Assembly: GCA_035610835.1 (NCBI GenBank)
Contig: CM069442.1
Span: 3,508,444-3,572,443, forward strand
From: Ophiura sarsii
Lineage: Eukaryota; Echinodermata; Ophiuroidea; Amphilepidida; Ophiuridae
Reading direction: 5' to 3'
Length of the DNA: 64,000 nt
Shown here: positions 34,951-46,321 of the stretch, piece after piece
Layout: each line of letters starts with the position of its first letter
Position numbering within the stretch: the first letter of the stretch is position 1
Notes under the pieces: generated by a model
The model's input: the letters and a program-made list of their open reading frames with translations, nothing else
Database searches by the model: none
Told to the model about the DNA's origin: nothing
Program-made: the position numbers and the translations under genes

Positions 34951-35556
34951 CAGTGGTTTTACCATTGATTAAACCATAGTGGCCCAGGTGATTTCATGAC
35001 TACTTTAGACAATTGATCATATATCTGCTTACCAACCATCGATTGTCATGAATCAAAGCCTTTTCGAAAGCTTAGGAAATTCCTGTCGCATACCATTAAA
35101 ACTCAAAACAGAAATTCTATGGGAGATATTTTTAATATTTTTAAACTGTTTACCTTTTTTGTTGTTGTTACAGCCTGTATTTTCTGACCAATAAAACACT
35201 TTTGATCAAATAGAAGATAATGGTGCCTTTCAAAGTTCCTGCGTAAATTCGGATCTAACAGATTTGCTCAAAAAGACAAAGACAAAATGCAGCACTTCAA
35301 ATTATGCTATATTATTTTGTAGGATAGAGTATGGTTATAGCTTACGGTTCCCACACAAACTTTGAACACAAGCATAGTCTCAATTTAAACTGGCTCAAAA
35401 GATTTATAAATGTGAATGAAGTGCTTCTTGTCAATTTCAAATTTCCATGAATCCAGCCTTGTATTGGTCATTATCTGATTATCAGCTTATCCATATATCT
35501 CATAAATAATACATAATGGACTGGTTGTCTGTCCAGCCCCATTCAGTGATACATAT

Positions 35557-35841
35557 GTGACCTGTCACATTAAAATGCCGGACATGTTGAAGGCCCAAGT
35601 CAATTCTGAAAGAAGAGCACATTTTAGTATGACTTATAGCGTAGCTGCCGAGTGCTATAAGGAATTAATAGCACTCATCGACAGTGACTATTTTAGTGAT
35701 GATTTATATGGCAGAGCTCTACCCTACACCCCAGATACACACCACTTTCACAGTAGGACACCTCTCACTCACCCAGACTTAGACAATCATCTACTATTAA
35801 ACATACACACACCAAGTTGGGTAATAATTACAGAGCTGTAA
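35557..35841 (+). other. Unassigned 94-codon ORF in the large intron
   Basis: An ATG-initiated open frame of 94 residues (MTCHIKMPDMLKAQ ... SVAAECYKELIALIDSDYFS ... SWVIITEL), acidic in the middle and His/Thr-rich near the end. The composition looks more protein-like than most frames nearby and the middle could form a helix. No signal peptide, membrane segment or known motif was seen, and no clear splice sites at its borders. It could be an unrecognised nested gene, part of a decayed element, or chance. Confidence 0.2.
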
Positions 35842-36022
35842 TGTCAAATTTACAGCATTCTGAAGCTGTACAATAAGTGAAATTTGTGGAATTCTGGATT
35901 GGCTGTGTATGTGCTATTAAGCCTAAAATGATGTCATGTTAAAGGTAATCGGACTTTGTAATCACAAGATATAAATTGATGGGGCATATTTTTATTTTAT
36001 TTTATATTTCACACAATATATT

Positions 36023-36480
36023 GGCGTCTATCTCTAAACTTGTTTTCCCAACAATCATGTCCGAGAGCATGTGTGGTCCAGTGGATAGGATGCAGGGCTC
36101 ACGATACAAAGACTGTGAGTTCGAGCCCCGCTACCGCCAACATGTCTGTATCCTTGGGCAAGGCGTCTATCTCAAAACTTGTTTTCCCAACAATCATGTC
36201 CGAGAGCATGTGTGGTCCAGTGGATAGGATGCAGGGCTCACGATACAAAGACTGTGAGTTCGAGCCCCGCTACCGCCAACATGTCTGTATCCTTGGGCAA
36301 GGTACTTAGTCTCAATTGCCTCGTGGTTTGGAAGTCACGTAGAAATGGTGGTCCTGAGTATCGGAAGAGCAAAATCCGAGCATGTTAAAAAAGGTCACAC
36401 AGACTACTTCGTAAAGAGTAGAGGATCATCCCGGTCTGTGTCTGTACAGCATATTCCTAATCCTAGGTTACAGGAAAGTT
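36023..36480 (+). mobile_element. tRNA-derived SINE with tandemly duplicated head
   Basis: A 139-bp segment at 36023-36161 is repeated almost exactly at 36162-36300. Each copy holds a tRNA-like unit (about 36071-36137 and 36210-36276) with A-box-like TGGTCCAGTGGATAGG and B-box GAGTTCGAGCCCC, then TATCCTTGGGCAAGG. Only the second copy continues into the SINE body (TACTTAGTCTCAATTGCCTC and onward to about 36480). Not a functional tRNA gene: there is no clean cloverleaf and the tRNA-like part merges into repeat sequence. Confidence 0.75.
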
Positions 36481-36863
36481 AGCGATTTGCGGATTTAATC
36501 CTGCCCTGCTGACTAAATCTTCAGAAGGTTCAGAAGGTTCAGAAGGTTCATGTCCTTTTTGATGTGACTGGTCACATATGGGGTGGTGTGCAGTTTGTCA
36601 AAGTGAGGATGTACCACACTCCCGGTGTGGGTGGGGGGAGGGGGATATCATGTGCATGCAGGGTTGTCACTAAGCCGGTCACTCTAAAAAAGGGTTAAAA
36701 AAATGGCACTCTTTACATTTTTTTAAAACCATTTGTGGATAAAATCATTAAACTGCCTCATAAAACAAGAAATTATGTGGCAGGAACCCTCAAAAGTGCA
36801 TTAAAAAAACTAAACAAACATTAAGAAGGCCTCTGGACCCCATGTCATGATCCACTGCACTTT

Positions 36864-36935
36864 GTTCGCTACACATACTCCGTTCGCTACACATACTCCG
36901 TTCGCTACACATACTCCGTTCGCTACACATACTCC
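36864..36935. repeat. Tandem repeat, 4 x 18 bp
   Basis: Four exact units of GTTCGCTACACATACTCC. The minus-strand reading is a repeated MCSERS-type hexapeptide, an artefact of the 18-bp period. Confidence 0.95.
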
Positions 36936-37456
36936 ATTCGCCATCAGTAAAATTAACCGGCACTAAATTTTGGCTAGTGACAACACTGTGCTCACATATG
37001 CCCTTTGAAAATGGACCATAAACAAGTATTTCTCTCATGCGCCATAGACACCTTAAACAAATATTTTACAATTTTTTCTTACCCTAAACAAATATTTAAA
37101 AATATAGCCACCCTAAACAAGTATTCAGCCATTTTTCATACCTAAACAAGTATTTAAACATTTTGTTTGTTATCATATCAAAAGTACATCTAAATTAACA
37201 TTTTCAGGTGTTTTATTTCAGTACAAGGTTTAAGTATTAACAAACTGCACATGTCAATCTATTGATTTTCACTGGGATTTCTTTATGTTCCTTTTATATC
37301 TTGAAAAATTATCCTAAACATGTATATTGGAATCTCTCAAAACATACCCTAATTGACCATTATTGCCGTTTTTGATACCCTAATCGCCTTTCTATGAAAA
37401 ACAACCCTTTTACGTGTTTTTTTTAAGCGAACATGATATCCACCTTCGTATACAAG

Positions 37457-37476
37457 TGCCCCCCCCCCCCCCCCCC
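37457..37476. repeat. C tract
   Basis: About 20 consecutive C, one of many long G or C homopolymers in the window. Confidence 0.85.
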
Positions 37477-37647
37477 GGACCACACTTTAAATTCAGTTTC
37501 AAAAAGTGTATAAATATTAAACTAAAAGTTTCTTTCTTCTTCAAAACAACATTATTGCAATGAAATCAAGTGAAACATGCGCCTATTTGAATATTTCCTG
37601 TTTTGATGCATATATACATTGAGTATTTGTGATGCGTCAGGAGGCTA

Positions 37648-37851
37648 AAAGCGCTTACAAAGATACTAATAACATAAAAGATAATGAAATGTAAACATAA
37701 AGCGCTTACAAAGATACTAATAACATAAAAGATAATCAAATGTAAACATAAAGCGCTTACAAAGATACTAATAACATAAAAGATAATCAAATGTAAACAT
37801 AAAGCGCTTACAAAGATACTAATAACATAAAAGATAATCAAATGTAAACAT
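37648..37851. repeat. Tandem repeat, 4 x 51 bp
   Basis: Four nearly identical 51-bp units beginning AAAGCGCTTACAAAGATACT and ending ATGTAAACAT. 51 is a multiple of three, which explains the periodic minus-strand ORF here. Confidence 0.95.
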
Positions 37852-37948
37852 AGCAAATAGCTGCTGTACAGCGTGCTTCATGGTTCTATCTCGTGGAACG
37901 ATCCAGCGAGCTGTCAAATGGTTTATTAAAAAAGTTCACTTTTTCGAG

Positions 37949-38100
37949 CTCCCCCGTTAGTGCAATCAGTTAGCGCCATGCCTGTGGCCTGGGTTCGATC
38001 CCCGGCGCGGCCGAACAGTGATCTTTCCCCTTTGATCTCCCCTGATTGTTTAATTGTCAAAACACGCTTAGGGAGTTACGGTTAAAATATGTGTGTACAA
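37949..38100 (+). mobile_element. tRNA-derived SINE
   Basis: The tRNA-like head at 37952-38012 has A-box-like TTAGTGCAATCAGTTAGCGC and a canonical B box GGGTTCGATCCCCGG, followed by a non-tRNA body (GATCTTTCCCCTTTGATCTC ... AGGGAGTTACGG). The head lacks a proper acceptor stem, so a SINE is more likely than a tRNA gene. Confidence 0.6.
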
Positions 38101-38778
38101 CTCATTTTGGTCGAACATGTGAGACAAGGAAAACAAAGTTTTATATTATTAGTGCTTACATACGTATACTGAAACATAATTAACCTGCCCCCTTGAAATC
38201 GTGTACTTTTACCTTAAAACGGGTTCATTTTTCTCATCGAATGCCAAACCAAACCCCATTGGCTTTATATTAGTGCATGAAGCTAGTAGCTTCATGATTA
38301 GTGATGCATGGAATGTAGGAGTTATGGCGTCTCACTGACCATTTTCTTGTAGTAGTAGTGATGATGAAGGCTGTCCGGTCAGCGTGATGACCAGAAGGCT
38401 GAAGGAAAATGACAAGATAATTGCCAGAGGTAGTGATAGTGTTAACATGCAACAATTAGAGCAGGCCCATGGAGGACAGGGATAGATGTTGATAGAAGTT
38501 ATTAATATTTCAAATATTTATTTTTGATTCATTATGGATGTTGAAGACCCATATAACTTTGGTATTCATTCGTGAAATCAACTTTCGTTTGCTGCAATCT
38601 TTGGGCCTTGTCTCTGATTGATTATTTTAATAAGCTGCCAATATGATTCTGTATGTGATAGTAATGCATTGAATTTAGAGTTATCTAAACAAACAAAAAT
38701 CAGAGAAATTTAAGTTATAAGGCAAAAAAAAGGTTTGTCTCAGAGTGCTGTGCGATTTTATTTCATTATCATTTTTTG
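38101..38778. other. Intronic stretch, no recognisable feature
   Basis: No coding or repeat structure recognised between the SINE and the satellite-bearing element. Confidence 0.5.
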
Positions 38779-41566
38779 TCTCGCCTGATGTAATCAGAAA
38801 GAGACTATGTTATCACTATTTCTGTCCGGCGTATGGCGTATGCCGTCCGCCGTCAGCCGTGTGCTAAGAAATACCTTTGTGACGCGATATCTGGAGATCC
38901 GTAAGGCCTATCGTGATGGGACTTGGTGGAGGGAAGGGGGGTGGTGCGTTCTGTTGCTGATTGATTTTTCAAGGTCATCGGGGGTCATACAAGGTCATCG
39001 GGGTCAAATATGCTTAAAACTTTTGAGACGCGTTGTGACGCGATATCTAGAGATCCGTAAGGCCTATCTTGATGGGACTTGATGTCAGGGAAGGGGGTGG
39101 GGTGTTCTTTTGCTGATTAGATTTTCAAGGTCATTGGAGGTCATTCAAGGTCATCGGGGTCAAATATGGGGTCAAATAAGATCCGTAAGGCCGATCTTGA
39201 TGGGATTTGGTGGAGGGAAGGGGGTGGTGTGTTCTTTTTGCTGATTAAATTTTCAAGGTCATCGGAGGTCATTCAAGGTCATCGGGGGTCAAATATGGGG
39301 TCAAATAGATCAGTAAGGCCTATCTTGATGGGATTTGGTGGAGGGAAGGGGGGTGGTGTGTTCTTTTTGCTGATTAAATTTTCAAGGTCACCAGAGGTCA
39401 TCGGGGTCAAATATGGGGTCAAATAGATCAGTAAGGCCTATATTGATGAGATTTGGTGGAGGGAAGGGGAGTGGTGTGTTCTTTTTGCTGAATAAATTTT
39501 CAAGGTCATCAGAGGTCATTCAAGGTCATCCGGGGTCAAATATGGGGTCAAATAGATCAGTAAGGCCTATCTTGATGGGATTTGGTGGACGGAAGAGGGA
39601 TGGTGTGTTCTTTTTGTTGATTAATTTTTCGGGGTCATTGGGGGTCAAATATGGGGTCAAATAGATCAGTAAGGCCTATCTTGATGGGATTTGGTGGAGG
39701 GAAGGGGGTGGTGTGTGCTTTTTGTTGATTAATTTTTTGGGGTCATTGGGGGTCAAATATGGGGTCAAATAGATCAGTAAGGCCTATCTTGATGGGATTT
39801 GGTGGAGGGAAGGGGGTGGTGTGTTCTTTTTGTTGATTAATTTTTCGGGGTCATCGGGGGTCAAATATGGGGTCAAATAGATCAGTAAGGCCTATCTTGA
39901 TGGGATTTGGTGGACGGAAGAGGGATGGTGTGTTCTTTTTGTTGATTAATTTATCGGGGTCAAATATGGGGTCAAATAGATCAGTAAGGCCTATCTTGAT
40001 GGGATTTGGTGGACGGAAGAGGGATGGGGTGTTCTTTTTGTTGATTATTTTTTCGGGGTCATCGGGGGTCAAATATGGGGTCAAATAGATCAGTAAGGCC
40101 TATCTTGATGGGATTTGGTGGACGGAAGAGGGATGGTGTGTTCTTTTTGTTGATTAATTTTTCGGGGTCATCGGGGGTCAAATATGGGGTCAAATAGATC
40201 AGTAAGGCCTATCTTGATGGGATTTGGTGGACGGAAGAGGGATGGTGTGTTCTTTTTGTTGATTAATTTTTCGGGGTCATTGGGGGTCAAATATGGGGTC
40301 AAATAGATCAGTAAGGCCTATCTTGATGGGATTTGGTGGAGGGAAGGGGGGTGGTGTGTTCTTTTTGTTGATTAATTTTTCGGGGTCATCGGGGGTCAAA
40401 TATGGGGTCAAATAGATCAGTAAGGCCTATCTTGATGGGATTTGGTGGAGGGAAGGGGGGTGGTGTGTTCTTTTGGTTGATTAATTTTTCGGGGTCATCG
40501 GGGGTCAAATATGGGGTCAAATAGATCAGTAAGGCCTATCTTGATGGGATTTGGTGGAGGGAAGGGGGGTGGTGTGTTCTTTTTGTTGATTAATTTTTCG
40601 GGGTCATCGGGGGTCAAATAGATCAGTAAGGCCTATCTTGATGGGATTTAGTGGACGGAAGAGGGATGGTGTGTTCTTTTTGTTGATTAATTTTTCGGGG
40701 TCATCGGGGTCAAATATGGGGTCAAATAGATCAGTAAGGCCTATCTTGATGGGATTTGGTGGAGGGAAGGGGGTGGTGTGTACTTTTTGTTGATTAATTT
40801 TTCGGGGTCATCGGGGGTCAAATAGATCAGTAAGGCCTATCTTGATGGGATTTGGTGGAGGGAAGGGGGGTGGTGTGTTCTTTTGGTTGATTAATTTTTC
40901 GGGGTCATCGGGGGTCAAATATGGGGTCAAATAGATCAGTAAGGCCTATCTTGATGGGATTTGGTGGAGGGAAGGGGGATGGTGTGTTCTTTTTGTTGAT
41001 TAATTTTTCGGGGTCATCGGGGGTCAAATATGGGGTCAAATAGATCAGTAAGGCCTATCTTGATTGGATTTGGTGGAGGGAAGGGGGGTGGTGTATTCTT
41101 TTTGCTGATTAAATTTTCAAGGTCATCGGAGGTCATTCAAGGTCATCTGGGGTCAAATAAGATCCGTAAGGCCTATCTTGATGGGATTTGGTGGACGGAA
41201 GAGGGATGGTGTGTTCTTTTTGTTGATTAATTTGTCGAGGTCATCAGAGGTCATCTGGGGTCAAATAAGATCCGTAAGGCCTATCTTGATGTGATTTGGT
41301 GGAGGGAAGGGGGTTGGTGTGTTCTTTTTGCTGATTAAATTTTCAAGGTCATCAGAGGTCATCTGGGGTCAAATAAGATCTGTAAGGCCTATCTTGATGT
41401 GATTTGGTGTAGGGAAGGGGGTTGGTGTGTTCTTTTTGTTGATTAAATTTTTCAAGGTATTACATCCCTTGCATTAACTACAATGCATACCTCTGTGACA
41501 GTGCTACATTGTATCATATGTTTCATCATCATTTCTTTCAAGTCACTTTTGATGAACAGGCGAGAC
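38779..41566. mobile_element. Inverted-end element filled by a 109-bp satellite
   Basis: GTCTCGCCTG at 38779-38788 is mirrored by CAGGCGAGAC at 41557-41566, with short unique flanks just inside. The interior (about 38880-41460) is a tandem array of about 23 units marked by GTAAGGCCTATCTTGATGGG, then GATTTGGTGGAGGGAAGG, and GGGGTCAAATATGGGGTC. The outer units differ in length and sequence, while the central ones (39670-41050) are homogeneous at 109 bp, with some 97-bp forms lacking one ATATGGGGTCAA. That is the pattern of unequal exchange. Class unknown; a non-autonomous transposon whose inner sequence expanded is the likely explanation. Confidence 0.75.
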
Positions 41567-41919
41567 GCGCCGTTCGAGAACCGCCTTGTTTAGAGAAAAA
41601 ACTATGAGGAATGCAATTTTTTTTCAACCAGTCATGTTTAATTTGGCCTTTTTTGTAGAGGACTGACTATCTACATAGAGTTCAAGTTTAATTAAACGTA
41701 TACTCGCACATGTCTCTGCACAACTGTGCAGAGCCCAGTTACGCAGGACTGTCCCCCTTTCCTAGAAATTTTTATTTGTACGATCATCGTTGAAAAAACA
41801 TTTTAAAAACTTGAAATATGTTCAAAAAAACTATCACCGCTGTTCATCTCTCGCAAATCAAAAATAAAGAAGAACCACGAGTTGTATAGTATTATAATGA
41901 AATTTTGCCTTTTTATAGG

Positions 41920-42143
41920 TGCACCTAGTCTTCGGGGCACGCTCAGCTTGTGTTGCTGATTACATGTGCATATCAATGGATGGCGCACAAGACCATACGC
42001 TTGTCAGTGACAAGCTTTGCGATGGACTTGTTGGTTTCCAAATGTATGCATATCATTTTCGTGTTGATTCAAGCTTATATACAGAGAACAAAAAAATGCA
42101 TTGCCGCATAGAGCTACGCGCGGAAGCTTATTTCACATACCTA
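41920..42143 (+). other. Possible gene fragment, weakly ZP-domain-like
   Basis: After an acceptor-like CTTTTTATAG (ending 41919) an open frame encodes about 75 residues with five Cys, including SDKLCDGLVGFQMYAYHFRV and KMHCRIELRA. The spacing of Cys, an aromatic F.M.AY.F segment and HC.(I/V).L recalls the C-terminal half of zona pellucida (ZP) domains, but the resemblance is from memory and weak. The frame is cut by the MITE at 42144; the same frame is open again for some tens of codons beyond the MITE (YVREFLRQTFLGAYF). It could be a decayed copy of another gene. Confidence 0.22.
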
Positions 42144-42363
42144 CAGTACAGCTCGAAATAGAATGGACAATGTCAACGCCCTTCATTGCAATGTCATTGC
42201 AATGTCAACGCAATGTCATTGCAATGTCAGTGCAATGACATTGCAATGACTGCACTAATCTGGTTACATCTCAAGGCATCATTGCAATGTCATTGCAATG
42301 TCAGTGCAATATCATTGCAATGTCAGTGCAATGTCAATGTCCATTCTATTTCGAGCTGTACTG
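42144..42363. mobile_element. TA-flanked palindromic MITE with ATTGCAATGTC repeats
   Basis: The tips CAGTACAGCTCGAAATAGAA (left, and mirrored at the right) are flanked by TA (42142-42143 and 42364-42365). The interior is mostly iterations of a 12-bp-like CATTGCAATGTC/CAGTGCAATGTC motif in both orientations. 220 bp, Tc1/mariner-type flanks, no coding. Confidence 0.85.
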
Positions 42364-42365
42364 TA

Positions 42366-44485
42366 TATGTGCGCGAGTTTCTGAGACAAACCTTTTTGGG
42401 GGCCTATTTTGCTGTATTGCTGACAGCTTCACTAGGTCATTGCTATTACTGGACCAGGGGTGAGGGGTACTTGGATTTAGTTTGGTCGGGGGTGTGCATC
42501 TGGAGATTCCAAACCCCTACCCATTTCTAAGGGTGATTTTTGGGGAAAAGGTACCCATTTCTAAGGATTTTGCTTCATCATAGACCCAATTTTCGCAAAT
42601 TATCAGAAACATTTCCTAAATTTTGCAATTTTCGCAAATATAGACCCATTTGTAAAAAGTGACCCCATTAGTAGGGCTTTTCCAGCACAAAATCATACCC
42701 CATGTTTAGGGATTTTTTGCAAAAAAGTGACCCATTAGAGCGGCACATCCCCGTATACCGTATTAGGCAAGTACCTGCCCCGGGTTACTTGGGGTCTAAA
42801 CAATCACTGATGGCTTCACCATTTGTTTTACGATAACAACCCTCCCTCCCCCCCCCCCCCCCACCCCGCCCCCGGGTTACTTGGGGTCTAAACAATTACT
42901 GATGGCTTTACCATTTGTTTTACGATAAGATGACCATGAACCCTTGACCACATCATTTATTCTGGTGACTTCCATCACATGCTTTCTCCAGATGACACTA
43001 TCTCTCATACAGTTCCCAATCTTAATTACTTAGCCTGTTTCTACTGGGCAACTTAATGGTAATTAACAGAACCAAACGGCCTATTCGCCCAGTAGAAACG
43101 GTCAAATAAGGCTAATAACAATGCCATTACCTTTTCACAAAAAAACCCTGCAAAAACCATGTTTGGTAATGGTAATTACCCGGGTAATTACCGCGTACTT
43201 GCCTAGTAGAAACAGCAAGTCCATAAATCTTATTGCTAAGTTCTCATGACCCGAAAGTATATGCATACTTTTAAATGTAAAATGAAACTGACCTCTCCAC
43301 ATATCATTGCCGTCGTATTCAAACATGGTGAGACCTACTTCCTGAACTTGATTCAACTTAAATTCTAGTTATTTTGTTTATTTGCATGCTTACACGGTTG
43401 ATTGGTGTGGAACGCTTTATTCCTTATAGTAATAAAATAAAAGGGCATTTATAATGCGCCTCACATTGTGAACACAACCCCGAGGCGCATAACATATGAA
43501 AAAATATAAGAACATAATGAAGAAGATGCATCATAGATTACACATCAGAAATAACTTAAAATACAAATTGTGTATTGTATGGCAGACAGGCAGATCAACT
43601 TATCGGTGTCACTTTAATATACCGGTATCACTTTAAATAATACCGGTAAGTTTTGGCAAGTAGAAACAGGGGTGATTAAAATATTTAAAGGTAAATATTG
43701 TTATTTCAAATAGCGTAACTTTCCAGTGCCTCAGTAGAAACCGGTGTGTGTGGGGGGATATGAGGTCACAGCGATGTGCTGCCAAAGCTAAGAGGGTCCC
43801 ATATTTCACCCGTCTGATAAATTAATGACCCCTTTGGGACCATTTCCCAAAAAAATTGGTAAATATTTGGGCACATCTCTACCCCCCCCCCCCCGAACCC
43901 GGGTAGAAACACGATATTATAGAAGGTCCATCATATCATTACTTACTGAGACGTACCCAAGTCTTCTTTATCCTGTGGGCCCTAGGGTTGTTTATTAATT
44001 TTAATTGGTAGCTCAGAAATTAATCTGTCTGTATTGCTTAGACCGGTACTGCTGTACATGTAGTGACTGGCCAACAGTGTTCTCCATAATTTGATTTTGG
44101 TAGCGATTTTTGGAAGATCGCCGTATAGTACCTGTGTAACATAAAAGATGTTTCTCTCTTTTTGAATGTTCAAAGCTAAGGCTAATCTAAGCAACTGGGT
44201 TATAGCAAGTAGCAACCATCTATATCTATAGTTCAATCAGTTCCAAATTTGGCGAAAAATATGTGATTTTCATCTCTCCACACGCAAAGGTAATCTTAGT
44301 GTACAATATGTGATTTTGTCCATATGCAAACAATGCACTCATCAGGCATTTGATGCATTATGCTCTTGTTGTAATCATGTGCACCTACACCCCCCCTCCT
44401 GTATTCATTCGCTGTTGTTAAGAGACTCGCAAATTTGTAGTTGATCAAACTACAGACCCAAGCAAAATCCAGGTCTCTACATCCC
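42366..44485. other. Intronic stretch with old repeat fragments
   Basis: Contains phrases such as CCCATTTCTAAGG and TTTTCGCAAAT repeated loosely (42520-42730), a doublet GGGTTACTTGGGGTCTAAAC (42782 and 42874) with a C tract between, and an inverted pair listed separately. No exon is supported. Confidence 0.5.
43031..43218. mobile_element. Possible small inverted-repeat element
   Basis: CTGTTTCTACTGGGCAACTT on the left and ACTTGCCTAGTAGAAACAG on the right are inverted, and TAATGGTAATTA motifs sit inside both arms. Related AAGTAGAAACAG and CAGTAGAAACC fragments recur at about 43660 and 43731, so more than one copy may be present. Confidence 0.45.
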
Positions 44486-44676
44486 AGTACCAATGTACCT
44501 TTTTTTGGTACCAATGTACCCTTTTTTGGTACCAATGTACCTTTTTTTGTAACTAATGTACCTTTTTTGTTGTGAAAACGCCCCCCACCTACCCCAATTT
44601 CCCAATTTTCCGAAAAACGGCCCATTTCCCATTGTGTAAAGCGTTTTTTCGGGCCGTTTTGGACTAAAACATGTCC

Positions 44677-44708
<32 letters not shown>
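44486..44708 (-). repeat. Dispersed repeat bounded by a C tract, copy 2
   Basis: The reverse-strand counterpart of 9136-9378: iterations of GGTACCAATGTACC, then GAAAAACGGCCC, CGTTTTTTCGGGCCGTTTTG and ACTAAAACATGTCCTAA, ending in about 29 C (44680-44708). The same order with the homopolymer at the same border shows that the tract is part of the repeat. Confidence 0.75.
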
Positions 44709-44896
44709 GCTCTGAGATGACTAAAAATAAATTGGGGGCAACCTTTTACGATTTTTTTGGTACCAATGTACCTTTTCCGGAAAATACGCCCCCCCCCCTA
44801 AAAAAAAAATCCTGCTTACGGGCCTGATAAGATATGTTTAATTCTATAAGTAAATTCATAATTTCATTCTATTATGTGCTAATTTATATTTCACAG

Positions 44897-44990
44897 AGGT
44901 GATGCTAAGATCTGGAAACCAAAAATAACGGATGATTTTGGAAGCTCTTCTTCCCCTGGTGTCAATGTCTCACTGGCTGCAGATAAACAG
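44897..44990 (+). CDS. PDLIM/Zasp-like: PDZ-LIM gene, exon b: linker after the PDZ
   Basis: Encodes GDAKIWKPKITDDFGSSSSP and then GVNVSLAADKQ, after completing an Arg codon from the previous exon. The (R)G...W.P segment right after the PDZ matches the RGE..LWSP-type linker of ALP-subfamily PDLIM proteins. The acceptor is TTTCACAG at 44896 and the donor GTAAGA at 44991. It enters with one base to complete a codon and leaves in phase 0, which fits both neighbours. The preceding intron is 27.8 kb and the next 1.1 kb. Confidence 0.88.
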
Positions 44991-46115
44991 GTAAGACAGA
45001 AGAATTAGTATGGACCAGGGGGGGGGGGGCACTCATGTTAAAAGTTTGTAAGGAAATGTATGAATGTACTGCCAGAAACCACTCTTGGCATGGATTGTCA
45101 AAGAAGTCAAAAAGTGACCCTTAACCCTAACCTTCGAGGCAACTTTTCCAAAGATTTTTAACGTAGATATCCATCACACGGGTCGTCCATTAAAAACTTA
45201 ACGAAGATTTCCTTCATACAGACCGTCCCTAAATAAAGTTAACGTAGATTTCCATCATACAGTCTCATACGGCCGTCCCATAACCCTAACCCCCGAGGCA
45301 CTCTTTCCAAAGAAAAATTGTTTGCGGCCAAAGAGCGAAAGGGGAAAAGGCCCCCATTGTGTTCTTAGAAATTGGGTGATTTTGATACCCGTAGCACAAG
45401 CCTGTATTGTCCTAAAAAACGCCCTTATTCTGTGTTTCCATTCACGCAGATGCTTACAACTTGGTATCTCTGTGAGTCCCCCAGACTACGGTTACTCACA
45501 CACGTTGTTTCCTTACAGTATTTAAAAATCTGGGGTATAGTCACCCGTACAAAAAGAAAGTAAAATGGGATGTATCAAAGTGGGAATCGTCCTACTTTTG
45601 GGGGCATATCATCTCCTTTTGTGACCTAGGGAAAAAGGAAGGTTTAAGACGGGGAGGGAGGGGAAGGGAGGTGGTCACTCAGATACTTTTTTGATAGGGA
45701 TGTGCCGCCAGCGAAATGTAAATTGACCCAAACATTTACCAATTTTCGGGGAGAAATGGACCCATATGTTTACTAGAGACCCATAATCTTCCTACATATT
45801 TGACAGATTTTGCTCAAATGTCTGTAAAAACAGCAAATTTAAGGATATTAGACCCATACATTTATCAAAATTGGCTACGAAAATGGGTCATTAATTTACC
45901 AGACTGGTGAAAATGGGACCCTAGTTGGCGACCCGGCCCTGTGACCTCATATTAAGACAAGATATTGAATAGTGTTATAGGTTACAAATTTAAAGATCCC
46001 CCTTTACACCCTCTGCTGGTTCCTATTTTATTCAAAATTCTAAAAACATGAATATCAAGACCAATTTCTTACCTTAAGTAATTAATGTTACTTTATATTT
46101 TTGACGACACAACAG
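44991..46115. other. Intron b-c of the PDZ-LIM gene
   Basis: Holds a G tract at about 45020-45029 and repeat-like phrases around CCATCATACAG and CGTCC (45160-45260). The reading frame at 45322-45525 has no recognisable similarity. Confidence 0.6.
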
Positions 46116-46321
46116 AAATTTACACACGCAGGCAGCGGACACAATGTAGCTGCCAAGCCGTTTCCAGGGAGTGGCGGTGGAGGTCCACCAGGTGGAGGAC
46201 TCGGCACAGCCACCGTGGTGCACAAACAGTTCAACTCTCCCGTTGGTATCTATTCATCAGAGAATATTGCTGAGACTTTCAAGGGACAGACAGAGGGCAT
46301 GATTTCTGGTGCCTTAGGAGG
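46116..46321 (+). CDS. PDLIM/Zasp-like: PDZ-LIM gene, exon c: ZM motif
   Basis: Encodes about 68 residues. A Gly-rich start (KFTHAGSGHNVAAKPFPGSG) leads into VVHKQFNSPVGIYSSENIAE and TFKGQTEG. NSP(V/I)G(I/L)YS..NI is the ZM (Zasp-like) motif found between the PDZ and LIM domains of ALP, Cypher and Zasp proteins, which contributes to alpha-actinin binding and Z-disc targeting. The acceptor is ACAACAG at 46115; other nearby AG sites would break the frame. The donor is GTGAGC at 46322. It enters in phase 0 and leaves after two bases. The motif is the best single marker that this is an ALP/Enigma gene rather than another PDZ protein. Confidence 0.92.

Noticed and set aside
36071..36276. Functional tRNA genes
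   Set aside because: A and B boxes are present, but the acceptor stem and overall cloverleaf are poor and the sequence passes directly into SINE body. The same applies to 37952-38012 and 47868-47934.
38880..41460. CRISPR-like or coding repeat array
   Set aside because: Units are contiguous with no unique spacers, the genome is eukaryotic, and the reading frames in the array are short and shift between units.
45322..45563. Two overlapping ORFs in intron b-c
   Set aside because: No recognisable protein features, and the surrounding sequence looks like an old dispersed repeat.
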